64,000 nt of DNA, from positions 175,027-239,026 of the forward strand of contig CAILEP010000006.1 in NCBI GenBank assembly GCA_903833275.1, written 5' to 3'. This DNA comes from an uncultured Bdellovibrionales bacterium. GTDB taxonomy: Bacteria; Bdellovibrionota; Bdellovibrionia; Bdellovibrionales; UBA1609. Made by a program: the position numbers and the translations under genes. The notes under the pieces are model-generated. The model did not search any database. It was not told where the DNA came from and saw nothing but the letters and a program-made list of their open reading frames with translations. Below are positions 51,236 to 60,797 of the stretch, one piece after another. Each line of letters begins with the position of its first letter. Within the stretch, counting starts at the first letter, position 1.

Positions 51236-52275
51236 GCGTAAATCACCAGTTCGCGGCCAAGGCGATCGGGTGTCGAATGGCGCCAGCGCGTCCAAAATAA
51301 AAATTCAAAATGCGGGCGAAGGCTTTCGCGAAGCTCCCACTCGGTCACTCCAAAAGGGGGAGAGCCGCCAGTTTGGTCGAGAATGAAAAATATGGCGAGA
51401 AGGTGGCCTTCAGGAGTGAGCATACGCTTCCAGGCTTGAATCAAGGCTTCACGTTTCGAAGGTTCAATGGCGCAGAAAAAAGTATGTTCGAAAACAAGGT
51501 CAAATTCAGTTGGGTGCGATTTCGCGAAATCGAAGGCTTCTTCGTGGGCGAATCGCAATTGCTTGTTCTCACCATATTTTTCGCGACCAAGGGTGATGGC
51601 TTCTTCGCTCCAATCGACTCCGGTGACGATATGGCCTTGTTCAGACAGGTAAGCGGCGTCGTGGCCTGAGCCACAGCCAAGATTGCAAATGCGTTGGCGG
51701 GGCAATTTAATTTGGGTTAAAATTGAGGCTAATGGCGCGGCCGGGGCATTGAGCTCCCAGCCGGGCTTTTCGGCAGTGCCCGCTTGCCACTGTCCATACT
51801 TCTCTGACCAAAAATTGGGGTTTTCGACATCGTCTTTTGAGCCCTGAAGGCCCTGAATTTTTATCTGATTCTTTTGGATTGTGATTGAGTCATCGTCGAA
51901 CGAATCGGCGACGTTAAAAAGCTCCATCTGTGCGGTTCGAGAGAGCACAAGCGGCACGTCGTTTTCAGCTGTGCGGGCGTGAAAGCGATCCCACATATCG
52001 GCGCGAAGTGTTTGCAGGGCAAAAGTTTGAGCGTGGCCATAGGCAAAATGAGCACGCGCCTTTTCGGGGTTGAGAATCTCGATATGGCGAGCGACCAACG
52101 GCTGATCGAAGGCTTCGACAATGATTTTCTCGTCTTGAAATACAGTTACAAAGCCACGGCCTTCAACGCGCAAATTGTCGAGAAGGGCGAGGCCGTAATT
52201 TTCATCTGTTACCCGTAGCCCCGAAGAAGAAAAAAAGCCTTCTTCGTCAATTTGAACAAAACGCTGTTGGCTCAT
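51220..52275 (-). CDS. DUF4505 domain fused to a TPMT-like methyltransferase
   Basis: 351 residues with two parts. Residues 1-~145 resemble DUF4505 (UPF0598): FVQIDEEGFFSSSGLRVTDE, FVTVFQDEKIIVEAFDQPLV. Residues ~160-351 are a thiopurine-S-methyltransferase-like domain: PNFWSEKYGQWQAGTAEKPG, the SAM site ICNLGCGSGHDAAYLSEQGH, VTGVDWSEEAI and VFEHTFFCAIEPSKRE. Members of this branch methylate small thiol, selenium or halide compounds. I know both domains separately; the fusion is unusual. Its ATG overlaps the stop of the upstream gene. Confidence 0.82.
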   Translation of the reverse strand: MSQQRFVQIDEEGFFSSSGLRVTDENYGLALLDNLRVEGRGFVTVFQDEKIIVEAFDQPLVARHIEILNPEKARAHFAYGHAQTFALQTLRADMWDRFHARTAENDVPLVLSRTAQMELFNVADSFDDDSITIQKNQIKIQGLQGSKDDVENPNFWSEKYGQWQAGTAEKPGWELNAPAAPLASILTQIKLPRQRICNLGCGSGHDAAYLSEQGHIVTGVDWSEEAITLGREKYGENKQLRFAHEEAFDFAKSHPTEFDLVFEHTFFCAIEPSKREALIQAWKRMLTPEGHLLAIFFILDQTGGSPPFGVTEWELRESLRPHFEFLFWTRWRHSTPDRLGRELVIYAKKRG

Positions 52276-52772
52276 TCGGCGTGGTCTTCTTTTTTGTTTT
52301 CACTGCTAGGTGGGCTGGTCTTTGAGTCACTTGCCGCGGCCGGGCTCGAAACAACGGCTGAGCCGTCTTTAAATATAATATGATTATTTTCAACATTGAG
52401 TTCGTCGAGACTCCAAACGTCATATTCGCTGTTTTCTTGTTTTGAATGGTTCAATATTGCGTAGCCCGCAACGCCGACTGTGGCGGCTGATTTACTTGTG
52501 GCAGTGGCACCTGTCTGGTCAGTGCCATCATCGTCAAAAGTGTAGGAAAAGACCGCTTTAACGCGGTTTTCTTCGAGGGTTTGGGTCCAAAATTTATTGA
52601 ATTTTACTTCTTTGACGTTGGGAAGGTTGTCTTTGACGTACTCAGTTATCACGCGCTTGAGATCCTCTTGAATGCCAACATGAGTGTCTTCGGGTATCAA
52701 ATTGGGGTTTTTGGTGGCCGACCAGGACCACCACATGAAAAACACGATCACAATGAGGCTTAAATAACGCAT
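52272..52772 (-). CDS. membrane-anchored protein of unknown function
   Basis: 166 residues from the ATG at 52772; a frame to 52799 is possible. One N-terminal hydrophobic segment ([18 protein letters not shown]) probably anchors a periplasmic domain. The mature part is acidic and mixed alpha/beta ([40 protein letters not shown]), ending in a Ser/Pro/Lys-rich tail. It is translationally coupled to the DUF4505-methyltransferase gene (4-base overlap). Family not recognised. Confidence 0.7.
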   Translation of the reverse strand: MRYLSLIVIVFFMWWSWSATKNPNLIPEDTHVGIQEDLKRVITEYVKDNLPNVKEVKFNKFWTQTLEENRVKAVFSYTFDDDGTDQTGATATSKSAATVGVAGYAILNHSKQENSEYDVWSLDELNVENNHIIFKDGSAVVSSPAAASDSKTSPPSSENKKEDHAE

Positions 52773-52841
52773 ATTTCTATTCTCTTTTGCCGTATACATT
52801 TTGTCGTATACATATTTCTTAAGCTAAGTTTGGATAATAGA

Positions 52842-54449
52842 ATGAGCTTGATAGAGTCAAAAGTCAATTTACAGAGTTCGAGCTTTGGCGAGAATCGCGC
52901 GGCCATGATGGCGTTCGTTGAAGAGCTTCGATCACAACTAAAAAAAGCGGAGAGCGGCGGTGGTCTCGACGCGCGCGATAAACATAAATCGCGCGGCAAA
53001 CTTCTCGCGCGAGAGCGCATCAAGGCCTTGGTTGACCCGGGCACACATTTTCTTGAGCTGTCATCTCTTGCCGCAAATGATCTGTACGGTGGCGACGCCC
53101 CGTGCGCCGGAGTGATTACGGGTGTCGGAAGTGTTCATGGTCGAGAGTGTATGATTGTTGCCAATGATGCGACAGTAAAAGGCGGCACTTACTTTCCGAT
53201 GACGGTGAAGAAGCATTTGCGGGCGCAAGAAATTGCTCTTGAAAATGGGCTGCCATGCATTTACCTCGTCGATAGCGGTGGGGCCTTTTTACCGATGCAA
53301 GACGAGGTCTTTCCGGATCGAGACCATTTTGGTCGAATTTTTTATAATCAGGCTCGATTGTCAGCGATGGGGGTCGCCCAAATTTCGGCAGTAATGGGTT
53401 CTTGTACTGCCGGCGGCGCTTACGTGCCGGCAATGAGCGATGAGAACGTAATTGTAAAAGGCAACGGCACAATATTTCTCGGTGGCCCACCACTGGTCAA
53501 AGCGGCGACCGGTGAAGTTGTTTCTGCAGAAGAGCTTGGTGGGGCAAAAGTGCATTGTGAGAAAAGTGGAGTCACCGATCATTTTGCCGAAAATGATGAG
53601 GAGGCTCTCGCCCTTGTACGCGAGATTGTTTCGCATCTAAACCGACCTCCCAAAATTTCTATCGAGCAGAGGCCAGTGCGTGAGCCGAATTATTCGCCGA
53701 ATGAAATTTATGGAGTGATCCCGAAAGACGTGCGCACTCCGTATGACGTGCGCGAGGTTATCGCGCGAATTGTAGACGCTAGCGAGTTTCATGAGTTTAA
53801 AGAGCGATTTGCGACAACTCTTGTTTGTGGTTTTGCTCATATCTGGGGTTACCCTGTCGGTATTGTTGCAAACAACGGCGTGCTTTTCAGCGAATCGGCC
53901 CAAAAGGCCGCGCACTTTATTGAACTGTGTGATCAGCGCGCGGTTCCACTGGTATTTCTGCAAAACATCACAGGTTTTATGGTGGGCAAAAAATATGAAA
54001 ATGAAGGCATTGCCCGTCATGGCGCCAAGATGGTGATGGCCGTGTCAAACGCGCGCGTGCCCAAATTTACGGTTGTTATCGGTGGGTCTTATGGCGCCGG
54101 CAATTATGGTATGTGTGGGCGGGCTTTTCAACCCCGTCAACTCTGGATGTGGCCGAACGCCCGCATCTCGGTGATGGGCGGCGAGCAAGCGGCAAATGTT
54201 TTATTAACCGTGAAGCTTGATCAGTTGGCAGCAAAAAATCAAACGATGACTCAAGAAGAGCAAATTGAATTTAAACGGCCCACGCTTGATAAGTACGGGC
54301 GCGAGAGCTCGGCCTATTATTCGACCGCGCGACTTTGGGACGACGGGGTCATTGACCCCGCAGACACTCGCAAAGTATTGGCCCTGGGTTTAAGCGCGAG
54401 TTTAAATCGTGAATGGCCCTCTCAAACTAAGGGCGTTTTTCGAATGTGA
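52842..54449 (+). CDS. mccB: 3-methylcrotonyl-CoA carboxylase beta (carboxyltransferase) subunit
   Basis: 535 residues from the ATG at 52842. It transfers carboxyl from biotin to 3-methylcrotonyl-CoA in leucine breakdown. The combination [60 protein letters not shown] and [20 protein letters not shown] separates MCC beta from propionyl- and acetyl-CoA carboxylases. It is the first gene of a five-gene plus-strand operon with a hydratase, biotin carboxylase, biotin carrier protein and HMG-CoA lyase. Confidence 0.93.
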   Translation: MSLIESKVNLQSSSFGENRAAMMAFVEELRSQLKKAESGGGLDARDKHKSRGKLLARERIKALVDPGTHFLELSSLAANDLYGGDAPCAGVITGVGSVHGRECMIVANDATVKGGTYFPMTVKKHLRAQEIALENGLPCIYLVDSGGAFLPMQDEVFPDRDHFGRIFYNQARLSAMGVAQISAVMGSCTAGGAYVPAMSDENVIVKGNGTIFLGGPPLVKAATGEVVSAEELGGAKVHCEKSGVTDHFAENDEEALALVREIVSHLNRPPKISIEQRPVREPNYSPNEIYGVIPKDVRTPYDVREVIARIVDASEFHEFKERFATTLVCGFAHIWGYPVGIVANNGVLFSESAQKAAHFIELCDQRAVPLVFLQNITGFMVGKKYENEGIARHGAKMVMAVSNARVPKFTVVIGGSYGAGNYGMCGRAFQPRQLWMWPNARISVMGGEQAANVLLTVKLDQLAAKNQTMTQEEQIEFKRPTLDKYGRESSAYYSTARLWDDGVIDPADTRKVLALGLSASLNREWPSQTKGVFRM

Positions 54450-54533
54450 ATTCAGCAAGGGCGAGTAGATAGGTTTAATAAAAACGCAAATATTAAGTGC
54501 ATCAACAAGTGCGGTAAACAAAGGTGAGATCAC

Positions 54534-55313
54534 ATGAGTGAGATAATAATTCAAAAAGAGGTGGATCATTTTTCAGTCCGATTGAATCGCCCGGATAAGC
54601 ACAATGCGTTTACTCCAGAGATGATTAGCGAGTTGACCCAATTTTTTCAAAAGGCTGCCGACAACAAATTTGCTCGCGCCGTGGTTCTGACTGGCGCCGG
54701 CCCAAGTTTCTGTTCTGGGGCCGACATCGATTGGATGAAGTCGATGGTGAATTTCACATTCGAACAAAATCGTCATGATGCCGACAATCTTTATGACATG
54801 TTTGCGGCCGCTGAACGTTGCCCGCTGCCAATTATTGGTTATGTACAGGGCAATGTGTTTGGTGGTGGCCTTGGCTTGGTTTCGATATGCGACATTGCGA
54901 TCGCCGAAGCCAACGCGAAGTTTTGTTTTAGCGAGGCTAGATTAGGCTTGGTGCCTGCGATTATTAGCACGTTTGTTCTTAAGAAAATGCGGGCCAGTAA
55001 AGCTAAAGAATTGATGATAACGGCGGCGGCCTTCAGTGCCCAGGTGGCCTACGAAGCGGGGCTTATTGAGTACTTTGAGCGCGAGCTTGAGGCGAAAGAA
55101 TATCTCACCCACACACTGAAAAACATTTCAAATAATGGCCCAATGGCGGTGCAGGAGATTAAACGGCTAGTGCGTTTTAGTCATACCGCGCCAGAGGATC
55201 AGGTCAGAATCGAAGCAGTTCGAACCATTGCCGAGCGCCGCGTGAGTGACGAGGGGCAAGAGGGCCTGGCCGCATTTACCCAAAAACGAAAACCCGCATG
55301 GGTAAGGCAGTAA
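54534..55313 (+). CDS. enoyl-CoA hydratase family, likely methylglutaconyl-CoA hydratase
   Basis: 259 residues, crotonase fold. The oxyanion-hole motifs FARAVVLTGAGPSFCSGADI and IGYVQGNVFGGGLGLVSICD and the catalytic glutamates (SEARLGLVPAIIS) are present. Placed between mccB and the biotin carboxylase gene, it most likely hydrates 3-methylglutaconyl-CoA to HMG-CoA (AUH step). Sequence alone gives the superfamily; the substrate comes from the operon. The next gene starts 16 bases before its end. Confidence 0.88.
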   Translation: MSEIIIQKEVDHFSVRLNRPDKHNAFTPEMISELTQFFQKAADNKFARAVVLTGAGPSFCSGADIDWMKSMVNFTFEQNRHDADNLYDMFAAAERCPLPIIGYVQGNVFGGGLGLVSICDIAIAEANAKFCFSEARLGLVPAIISTFVLKKMRASKAKELMITAAAFSAQVAYEAGLIEYFERELEAKEYLTHTLKNISNNGPMAVQEIKRLVRFSHTAPEDQVRIEAVRTIAERRVSDEGQEGLAAFTQKRKPAWVRQ

Positions 55314-56815
55314 GATTGAGAAAAATCGAAAAGGTGGCCATTGCCAATCGAGGCGAGGTGGCGGTTAGAATCATCCATGCTTGTCGAGACCTTGGGCTTG
55401 AGACTGTGCTTTTGCACTCTGAAGCTGACGTCGACACATTGGCATTCAGAATGGCTGACGAGCGTGTTTTAATTGGGCCGGCCGAAAGCGCGAAATCCTA
55501 TCTTGATATCGAAAAAAACATTTTGGCGGCCGTCGGCTCTGGGGCTGATGCAATTCACCCGGGCTTTGGTTTTTTGTCAGAGAACGCTGATTTTGCGGAG
55601 GCCTGTGAGAAGAAACATTTGATTTTTATTGGCCCGTCGCCCGAATCGATTCGCTTATTTGGCGACAAGGTTTCAGCAAAGCAGCTGGTTAAGCGTGCGG
55701 GTGGGCCGGTGATACCCGGGTATGAGGGCGATGACCAAAGCGAAGAGCGATTGCTCGCCGAAATTGAAAAAATGGGCCCGCCCGTCATCGTTAAGGCAGC
55801 GGGTGGCGGCGGTGGTCGTGGTATGCGTGTGGTGCGATCAATGCCAGAGGCACTTGAGTCGATTCGCTCTGCGCGTCGAGAGGCAAAGAGCGCATTTGGG
55901 TCTGAAAAAGTATTTCTTGAAAAATATCTCGATCATGCAAAACACATTGAGTTTCAAATCTTCGGCGACTCGAGTGGTCGCATTTTTAACCTTTTCGAAC
56001 GCGAGTGCTCGGTTCAGCGGCGCCACCAAAAAATAATTGAAGAGGCCCCGGCGGCCAAGCTTGACCCGACAGTTCGTCGTCGAATGGCCAAGGTGGCTGT
56101 CGAAATTGCCGAGACCGCAAAGTACAGTGGTGCGGGTACAATTGAATTTCTATATCAAGACGGCGAATTTTATTTTATGGAGATGAACACTCGTCTTCAG
56201 GTCGAACACCCCGTCACCGAGCTCGTGCTTGGCGTTGATCTGGTAAAAGCGCAGATTTTAACGGCGCAGGGGCAAGGGCTTTTGTGGGCACAGAATGAGT
56301 TGGCTCCGCGCGGGCATGCTATTGAATGCAGAGTTTATGCCGAAGACCCTTTTCGCGGGGGAGTGCCCTCCACCGGTACAATTCAATATTTGCACTTTGA
56401 GCCGGGCCCAGGTCGGCGCTATGAATGCGGCCTCGAAGTCGGCGATAAAGTTTCTTCGCATTATGACCCAATGATTGCAAAAGTAATCGTTTGGGACGAG
56501 TCGCGCCCACGCGCCCTTCGTAAGATGGTTGAGACTTTGCGTGAGTGTGTGATTTTTGGAGTGCGCACGAATATCCCTTACCTTATTAAGATTTTGCAAA
56601 ATACAGAGTTCGTCGAAGGCAAGATGTCGACCCAGTTTATTGACACCTATTTTAAAAATGGCTTGGTCGATGTTGAGACGAGCAACGACATTCGTGAACT
56701 CGCGAAGCGGCTCGAGTCGGCCAATGCGCTTGGTGAGTTGGCGCCAAGTGGTGGCGCGGGAGTGAGTGGCGGTCGGGCAGCAGAAAAAAGCCCGTGGTTA
56801 ATATCCAAAAGTTGA
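55298..56815 (+). CDS. mccA: biotin carboxylase subunit of 3-methylcrotonyl-CoA carboxylase
   Basis: 505 residues. Biotin carboxylase domain: KVAIANRGEVAVRIIHACRD, the ATP-grasp glycine-rich loop KAAGGGGGRGMRVVRS, ECSVQRRHQKIIEEAPA, FYFMEMNTRLQVEHPVTELV and the C-terminal domain GHAIECRVYAEDPFRGGVPS. Most MccA proteins are ~660 residues with a C-terminal biotin domain; this one ends soon after the carboxylase part (short Gly/Ala tail), and the biotin domain is encoded by the next gene. The ATG at 55298 overlaps the hydratase gene; a TTG at 55316 is an alternative. Confidence 0.92.
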   Translation: MGKAVRLRKIEKVAIANRGEVAVRIIHACRDLGLETVLLHSEADVDTLAFRMADERVLIGPAESAKSYLDIEKNILAAVGSGADAIHPGFGFLSENADFAEACEKKHLIFIGPSPESIRLFGDKVSAKQLVKRAGGPVIPGYEGDDQSEERLLAEIEKMGPPVIVKAAGGGGGRGMRVVRSMPEALESIRSARREAKSAFGSEKVFLEKYLDHAKHIEFQIFGDSSGRIFNLFERECSVQRRHQKIIEEAPAAKLDPTVRRRMAKVAVEIAETAKYSGAGTIEFLYQDGEFYFMEMNTRLQVEHPVTELVLGVDLVKAQILTAQGQGLLWAQNELAPRGHAIECRVYAEDPFRGGVPSTGTIQYLHFEPGPGRRYECGLEVGDKVSSHYDPMIAKVIVWDESRPRALRKMVETLRECVIFGVRTNIPYLIKILQNTEFVEGKMSTQFIDTYFKNGLVDVETSNDIRELAKRLESANALGELAPSGGAGVSGGRAAEKSPWLISKS

Positions 56816-56828
56816 TTGAGAGAAAAAT

Positions 56829-57203
56829 TTGAAAGAACAGAGATTTGAATTAAATGGTCGTGTGCACAAAGTCAGGTCGATGAAGATCGGCGCTGACGTA
56901 TGGCTGCACGTCGATGGGCGCACCTATGTGGTTGCCCCAGAGGCCAAAAAGAAAAGCGCGAGCGCAGGCGGGGTCGAATCAGCAACAGATTCGGTCGAGT
57001 CGCCTATGCCTGGTAAAATTTTGAAGATCAATGCGAAGGTCGGCGATTTAGTTGAGGCCAACCAAGTCTTGATCGTAATGGAAGCTATGAAAATGGAGTA
57101 CAGTCTGACTTCGGCTATTAAGGGAAAAGTGAAAATCGTAAAGGCCAAAGAGGGCGAGCAAGTTGAACTCAACCAAGTTTTAATTGAGGTTGAAAAGATA
57201 TGA
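56829..57203 (+). CDS. biotin carboxyl carrier protein (biotinyl-lipoyl attachment domain)
   Basis: 124 residues from a TTG at 56829. The C-terminal ~75 residues are the biotinyl domain: SPMPGKILKINAKVGDLVEA, NQVLIVMEAMKMEYSLTSAI with the biotin-accepting lysine in EAMKM. The N-terminal ~45 residues may link it to the carboxylase subunits. Its gene lies 13 bases after the biotin carboxylase gene. It does the job of the biotin arm that is fused to MccA in most species. Confidence 0.9.
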   Translation: MKEQRFELNGRVHKVRSMKIGADVWLHVDGRTYVVAPEAKKKSASAGGVESATDSVESPMPGKILKINAKVGDLVEANQVLIVMEAMKMEYSLTSAIKGKVKIVKAKEGEQVELNQVLIEVEKI

Positions 57204-58120
57204 GCAAGAAAATTCAGATCGTTGAAGTCGGCCCGCGTGATGGTTTGCAAAATGAGAAGAAAGTTTTAGATCACAACGCTAAAATTGAATTGATTAAAAA
57301 ACTTGCCGAAACCGGCCTCAAGAGAATCGAAATCGGTGCCTTTGTTTCGCCAACTTGGGTGCCGCAAATGTCGGGTAGCATTGAACTCGTGCGAGATATT
57401 TTAAAGCTTCAGTCTCAAGGGGCAATTGCCCGTAACATTCAATTGTCCTGCCTTGTGCCGAATGCCCGCGGGATGGAAGACGCACTTAAGTCAGGCATCA
57501 CCGAAGTCGCTATTTTCGGCGCCTGCAGCGAAACATTTTCTAAGAAAAACATCAATTGTTCGATCGCGGAGAGCTTCATTCGATTTCGGCAAGTGATGGA
57601 AATGGCTAAGTATCATAAAATTAAAGTTCGAGGTTATCTCTCGACCGCGTTTGGTTGCCCCTATGAAGGTAAAGTGGCCGAAACTCGAGTCGTAAGGCTC
57701 GTGCGTGCGATGATCAAAATGGGCGCCTATGAAGTTTCGGTCGGAGATACGATTGGTGTGGCGACCCCGAAACAGGTGAACAGTCTTTTGAAAAAAGTGT
57801 TACACGTCGCAAAGCCAGGCCAGATTGCCATGCATTATCATGATACACGTGGCACCTCACTTGCCAATGTTTGCGCCAGTTTAGAGTTTGGGGTTCGAAC
57901 TTTCGATTCGAGCATCGGTGGTTTGGGCGGCTGCCCCTATGCCAAGGGTGCAACTGGCAATTTGGCCACCGAAGATCTCGTCTATCTTTTAAAAGGCATG
58001 GGTTACGATGTGCCGATTGACCTTGAAAAGCTGATCCAAATAAAGAAATGGACTGAAGAAAAGCTGGGTCGGGAGCTGCCTTCGCGGGTGGGTAAGGCCG
58101 GAGCCTGGAATATCGAATAA
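57200..58120 (+). CDS. mvaB: hydroxymethylglutaryl-CoA lyase
   Basis: 306 residues. It splits HMG-CoA to acetoacetate and acetyl-CoA, the last step of leucine catabolism. The DRE-TIM metallolyase signature VEVGPRDGLQNEKKVL, IEIGAFVSPTWVPQM, the MHYHDTRGTSLANV metal histidines and the catalytic-cysteine loop GGLGGCPYAKGATGNLATED are all present. It overlaps the carrier-protein gene by 4 bases. This gene completes the pathway segment from 3-methylcrotonyl-CoA to acetoacetate. Confidence 0.95.
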   Translation: MSKKIQIVEVGPRDGLQNEKKVLDHNAKIELIKKLAETGLKRIEIGAFVSPTWVPQMSGSIELVRDILKLQSQGAIARNIQLSCLVPNARGMEDALKSGITEVAIFGACSETFSKKNINCSIAESFIRFRQVMEMAKYHKIKVRGYLSTAFGCPYEGKVAETRVVRLVRAMIKMGAYEVSVGDTIGVATPKQVNSLLKKVLHVAKPGQIAMHYHDTRGTSLANVCASLEFGVRTFDSSIGGLGGCPYAKGATGNLATEDLVYLLKGMGYDVPIDLEKLIQIKKWTEEKLGRELPSRVGKAGAWNIE

Positions 58121-58172
58121 AGTCAAATAGGCCCACCAATTAACCTGGCTCTCATTTTGCTAGGTCATCTTA

Positions 58173-59615
58173 TTGATGATGCGTTTTCTCGGGATTTTCT
58201 CTTCAATTATCAGTTTATTTACACTCAGTTGGTGCCTAAGCCGTTGGCTAGGCCCGCAGCACTGTATTAATTCTAGCTTGGTTAGTAAAGTTGTCATGGA
58301 GCCAGGTCACGAGATCACCCAAGCCTGCGACCCAATGGTGCAATTAACGGCCCCTGCTGTGACCTATGATTTGATTAAAACTGGGTTGGTTGAGCGGCTT
58401 GATCACTTAGAGACCATGAGGGCTTACGTCGGCGCGACCGACGCGCGCACTCAAATCACCATCAATCGCCAAGCTCAAAATCAAGTTCTATTTCAACCGG
58501 GCGAAATCGTTGTGAGCTACGACCAAGCGATGGTCCCGGGGTTAGTTGAGCGCGCCCTTTTGTATCAGCATTTTTCGGGCGAGACTGATTTTGCGGCTGC
58601 TGTTAAATCAGATTTTTTGTGGGGGCAATTTGTAACCCATGGGCCGATCGAGTCACAAATGTGGACCTCGGCGTTAAGTGGGATGAATGGCTATTGTCAC
58701 TCAGATCACGTTCTCTTGGCTCACCGTGCTTATTGCACGGCCCACAATGAGTACAACGATAGTTTCATTACCGACTACGAACTGGGCCCGACACCGTGGA
58801 GTCTCGTGCCCTACTTTGTTTCGACAATTCGAAGACTCTATGAAGAGCAGCCGCTCGATAAAAAAGATGAATTTCTCAAGAATCTAATTTTTCTCAGCGA
58901 ACCTGAAAGTTCAGCCTTCGATCATTGGCCCCAAATATCGAGTTTAAAAAAGCTCGATGATGTGTTTTTGGTTCAGGCTAAGAATTTTTTAATCCCGCTA
59001 ATGTTGCCGGCGATTCAAGTTGATCGAGCAATCGGTGAGACTCTTTTTAATAAGAAAGACTCGATTGATTATGTGGTGATTGGCCGCTCGGCGCGTGAAA
59101 CATTCGCTAGCGACATTTGGCAAGGCCAAGTCGCGAAGCAAGTGGCGCTCGCGCAGACACCGACCATTATCGAGTTGGGTTTGCAGAAATATTTCTACCC
59201 GAGCGACATCGGCTTCAATATAGGTCGCTCTGAAATTGTTAAGCAGCACAAAATTCGAAATCTTGCCTATATTTCGTGCGAGGTACCAGAAATTGATAAT
59301 CTTCTTGATCTGCAAAGTGTTTCTGCTCACGTCACTTACGTGCGCGATTGCGACAGTCACATCGATTGGTCGGCCGCCTTCTCGCAGGGCTTGCCCAATT
59401 ATCTCTCACATCATCTCGAAATTGAATTTATTGAATTTAATATCTCGGCGTTGAGGCTTGCAAAGCGCCTCAACGGTACGCTTCGCGATGTCGAGAATAT
59501 TTCGGCGTGGCAGCGTTGGTTAAAATGGCAAAAGGTTGTGGCCGACGATGAGCCAACTATTTCACGCCCGCTCGCCGTTATCGACGGCGTACGTCGATTT
59601 CGAATTACTCACTAA
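58173..59615 (+). CDS. exported or membrane-anchored protein of unknown function
   Basis: 480 residues. The N terminus ([20 protein letters not shown]) is hydrophobic, a signal peptide or anchor. The body is a globular sequence of ordinary composition with several conserved-looking segments ([55 protein letters not shown]) and a pair of closely spaced cysteines. No motif I know fits. It stands alone between the leucine operon and the convergent pantothenate operon. Confidence 0.7.
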   Translation: MMMRFLGIFSSIISLFTLSWCLSRWLGPQHCINSSLVSKVVMEPGHEITQACDPMVQLTAPAVTYDLIKTGLVERLDHLETMRAYVGATDARTQITINRQAQNQVLFQPGEIVVSYDQAMVPGLVERALLYQHFSGETDFAAAVKSDFLWGQFVTHGPIESQMWTSALSGMNGYCHSDHVLLAHRAYCTAHNEYNDSFITDYELGPTPWSLVPYFVSTIRRLYEEQPLDKKDEFLKNLIFLSEPESSAFDHWPQISSLKKLDDVFLVQAKNFLIPLMLPAIQVDRAIGETLFNKKDSIDYVVIGRSARETFASDIWQGQVAKQVALAQTPTIIELGLQKYFYPSDIGFNIGRSEIVKQHKIRNLAYISCEVPEIDNLLDLQSVSAHVTYVRDCDSHIDWSAAFSQGLPNYLSHHLEIEFIEFNISALRLAKRLNGTLRDVENISAWQRWLKWQKVVADDEPTISRPLAVIDGVRRFRITH

Positions 59616-60007
59616 AGTACAAGTTCGCGGTCTAACACACTTGGTAAATCAAACGTGTGATGCACTTCGAGGGGTTCGTTGAGACGATTGACGCGAACGA
59701 GTTTTGGTTTATGTTGGGCGGCCTCGGCTTCAGTATAACTCGCGTAGGCGCAGATTATTACGATATCACCAGCGTGAACTTTGCGAGCGGCAGCGCCATT
59801 GAGGCAAATCTGACCCGGCTTACCAAGAATAACGTAAGTCGTAAAGCGTTCGCCGTTGTTGCAGTTGTAGATGTCGACTTGTTCGAACGGAATTAACCCG
59901 GCCAACTGACAAAGCGTAGGGTCAATCGATATCGAGCCCTCATAATTAAGATCGGCCTCGGTCACTGTGGCACGATGGATTTTACATTTAAGCATTTGCG
60001 TGAGCAT
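59612..60007 (-). CDS. panD: aspartate 1-decarboxylase PanD
   Basis: 131 residues. It makes beta-alanine from aspartate with a self-generated pyruvoyl group. The self-cleavage site Gly24-Ser25 (NYEGSISID) and Lys9 are in the canonical places, and [14 protein letters not shown] is the expected C-terminal block. The start overlaps the coaX 3' end by 20 bases. Last gene of the pantothenate/CoA operon. Confidence 0.96.
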   Translation of the reverse strand: MLTQMLKCKIHRATVTEADLNYEGSISIDPTLCQLAGLIPFEQVDIYNCNNGERFTTYVILGKPGQICLNGAAARKVHAGDIVIICAYASYTEAEAAQHKPKLVRVNRLNEPLEVHHTFDLPSVLDRELVL

Positions 60008-60797
60008 GAGCCCTCCGTTCTTTTTTTACATTCATACTTAGAGCAAGATAAAGACCTTTTAGAACCAAGTCAGAAACTTCGACATCAAATAGATTGGTGC
60101 CATGAAACAGGCTGGCAAAGCCACCGGTGCCGACAATCCTGGCCGGCGCGCCATCGAAGCATTCTGAAATCATTCGGCTCGATAATTCTTTTACTGCCCC
60201 AATTGCGCCGAAGTAGAGGCCTGATTGAATCCCCTCGACCGTCGAGCGCCCAAGTGCTTTTTCGGGCTGCACAATTTCAACCGAAGGCAGTTTTGAGGTG
60301 TTGGTCTCAAGCGCCGCCATCGAAATTCGAAGCCCAGGGATAATGGCCCCTCCCAAAAACTCATGTTTGTGGCTGATAGCGCAAATCGTGGTGGCAGTGC
60401 CCATGTCGACAATGATCAAGTTCTCATTCGGAAAGAGGTGGGTGGCAGAAATTGCATTGGCGATTCGGTCAGAGCCGAGCTCGACCGGGTTAAGGTAGCG
60501 AATATTGAGGCCGGTTTTGACACCTGCTTGAAGTACGAATGGCTCAAGATTATTAAAGTATTTTCGACAAGCATTTTTCAGAGAGTGCAAAATTTCGGGC
60601 ACAACGGTGCAAACCGCAATTTGAGCAATCTGATCTGGGTCGATTTCATTTTCTCGCAAAACCGAGCGCAAGAAAACTCCGATTTCGTCGGAGCTTGATG
60701 CGGTTTTTGATGAGCGGCGAAATTGAAAAAGCAGATTGTCTTGATCGAAGACGCCGCCGTAGATTTGGCTATTGCCGATATCAAGGCAAAGGATCAT
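59988..60797 (-). CDS. coaX: type III pantothenate kinase CoaX
   Basis: 269 residues, full length. It phosphorylates pantothenate, the first CoA-specific step. ASKHA-type motifs: [15 protein letters not shown] (phosphate 1), [33 protein letters not shown] (phosphate 2) and [15 protein letters not shown]. No coaA-type kinase is seen. The start overlaps the coaBC stop by 4 bases. Confidence 0.96.
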   Translation of the reverse strand: MILCLDIGNSQIYGGVFDQDNLLFQFRRSSKTASSSDEIGVFLRSVLRENEIDPDQIAQIAVCTVVPEILHSLKNACRKYFNNLEPFVLQAGVKTGLNIRYLNPVELGSDRIANAISATHLFPNENLIIVDMGTATTICAISHKHEFLGGAIIPGLRISMAALETNTSKLPSVEIVQPEKALGRSTVEGIQSGLYFGAIGAVKELSSRMISECFDGAPARIVGTGGFASLFHGTNLFDVEVSDLVLKGLYLALSMNVKKERRAHAHANA

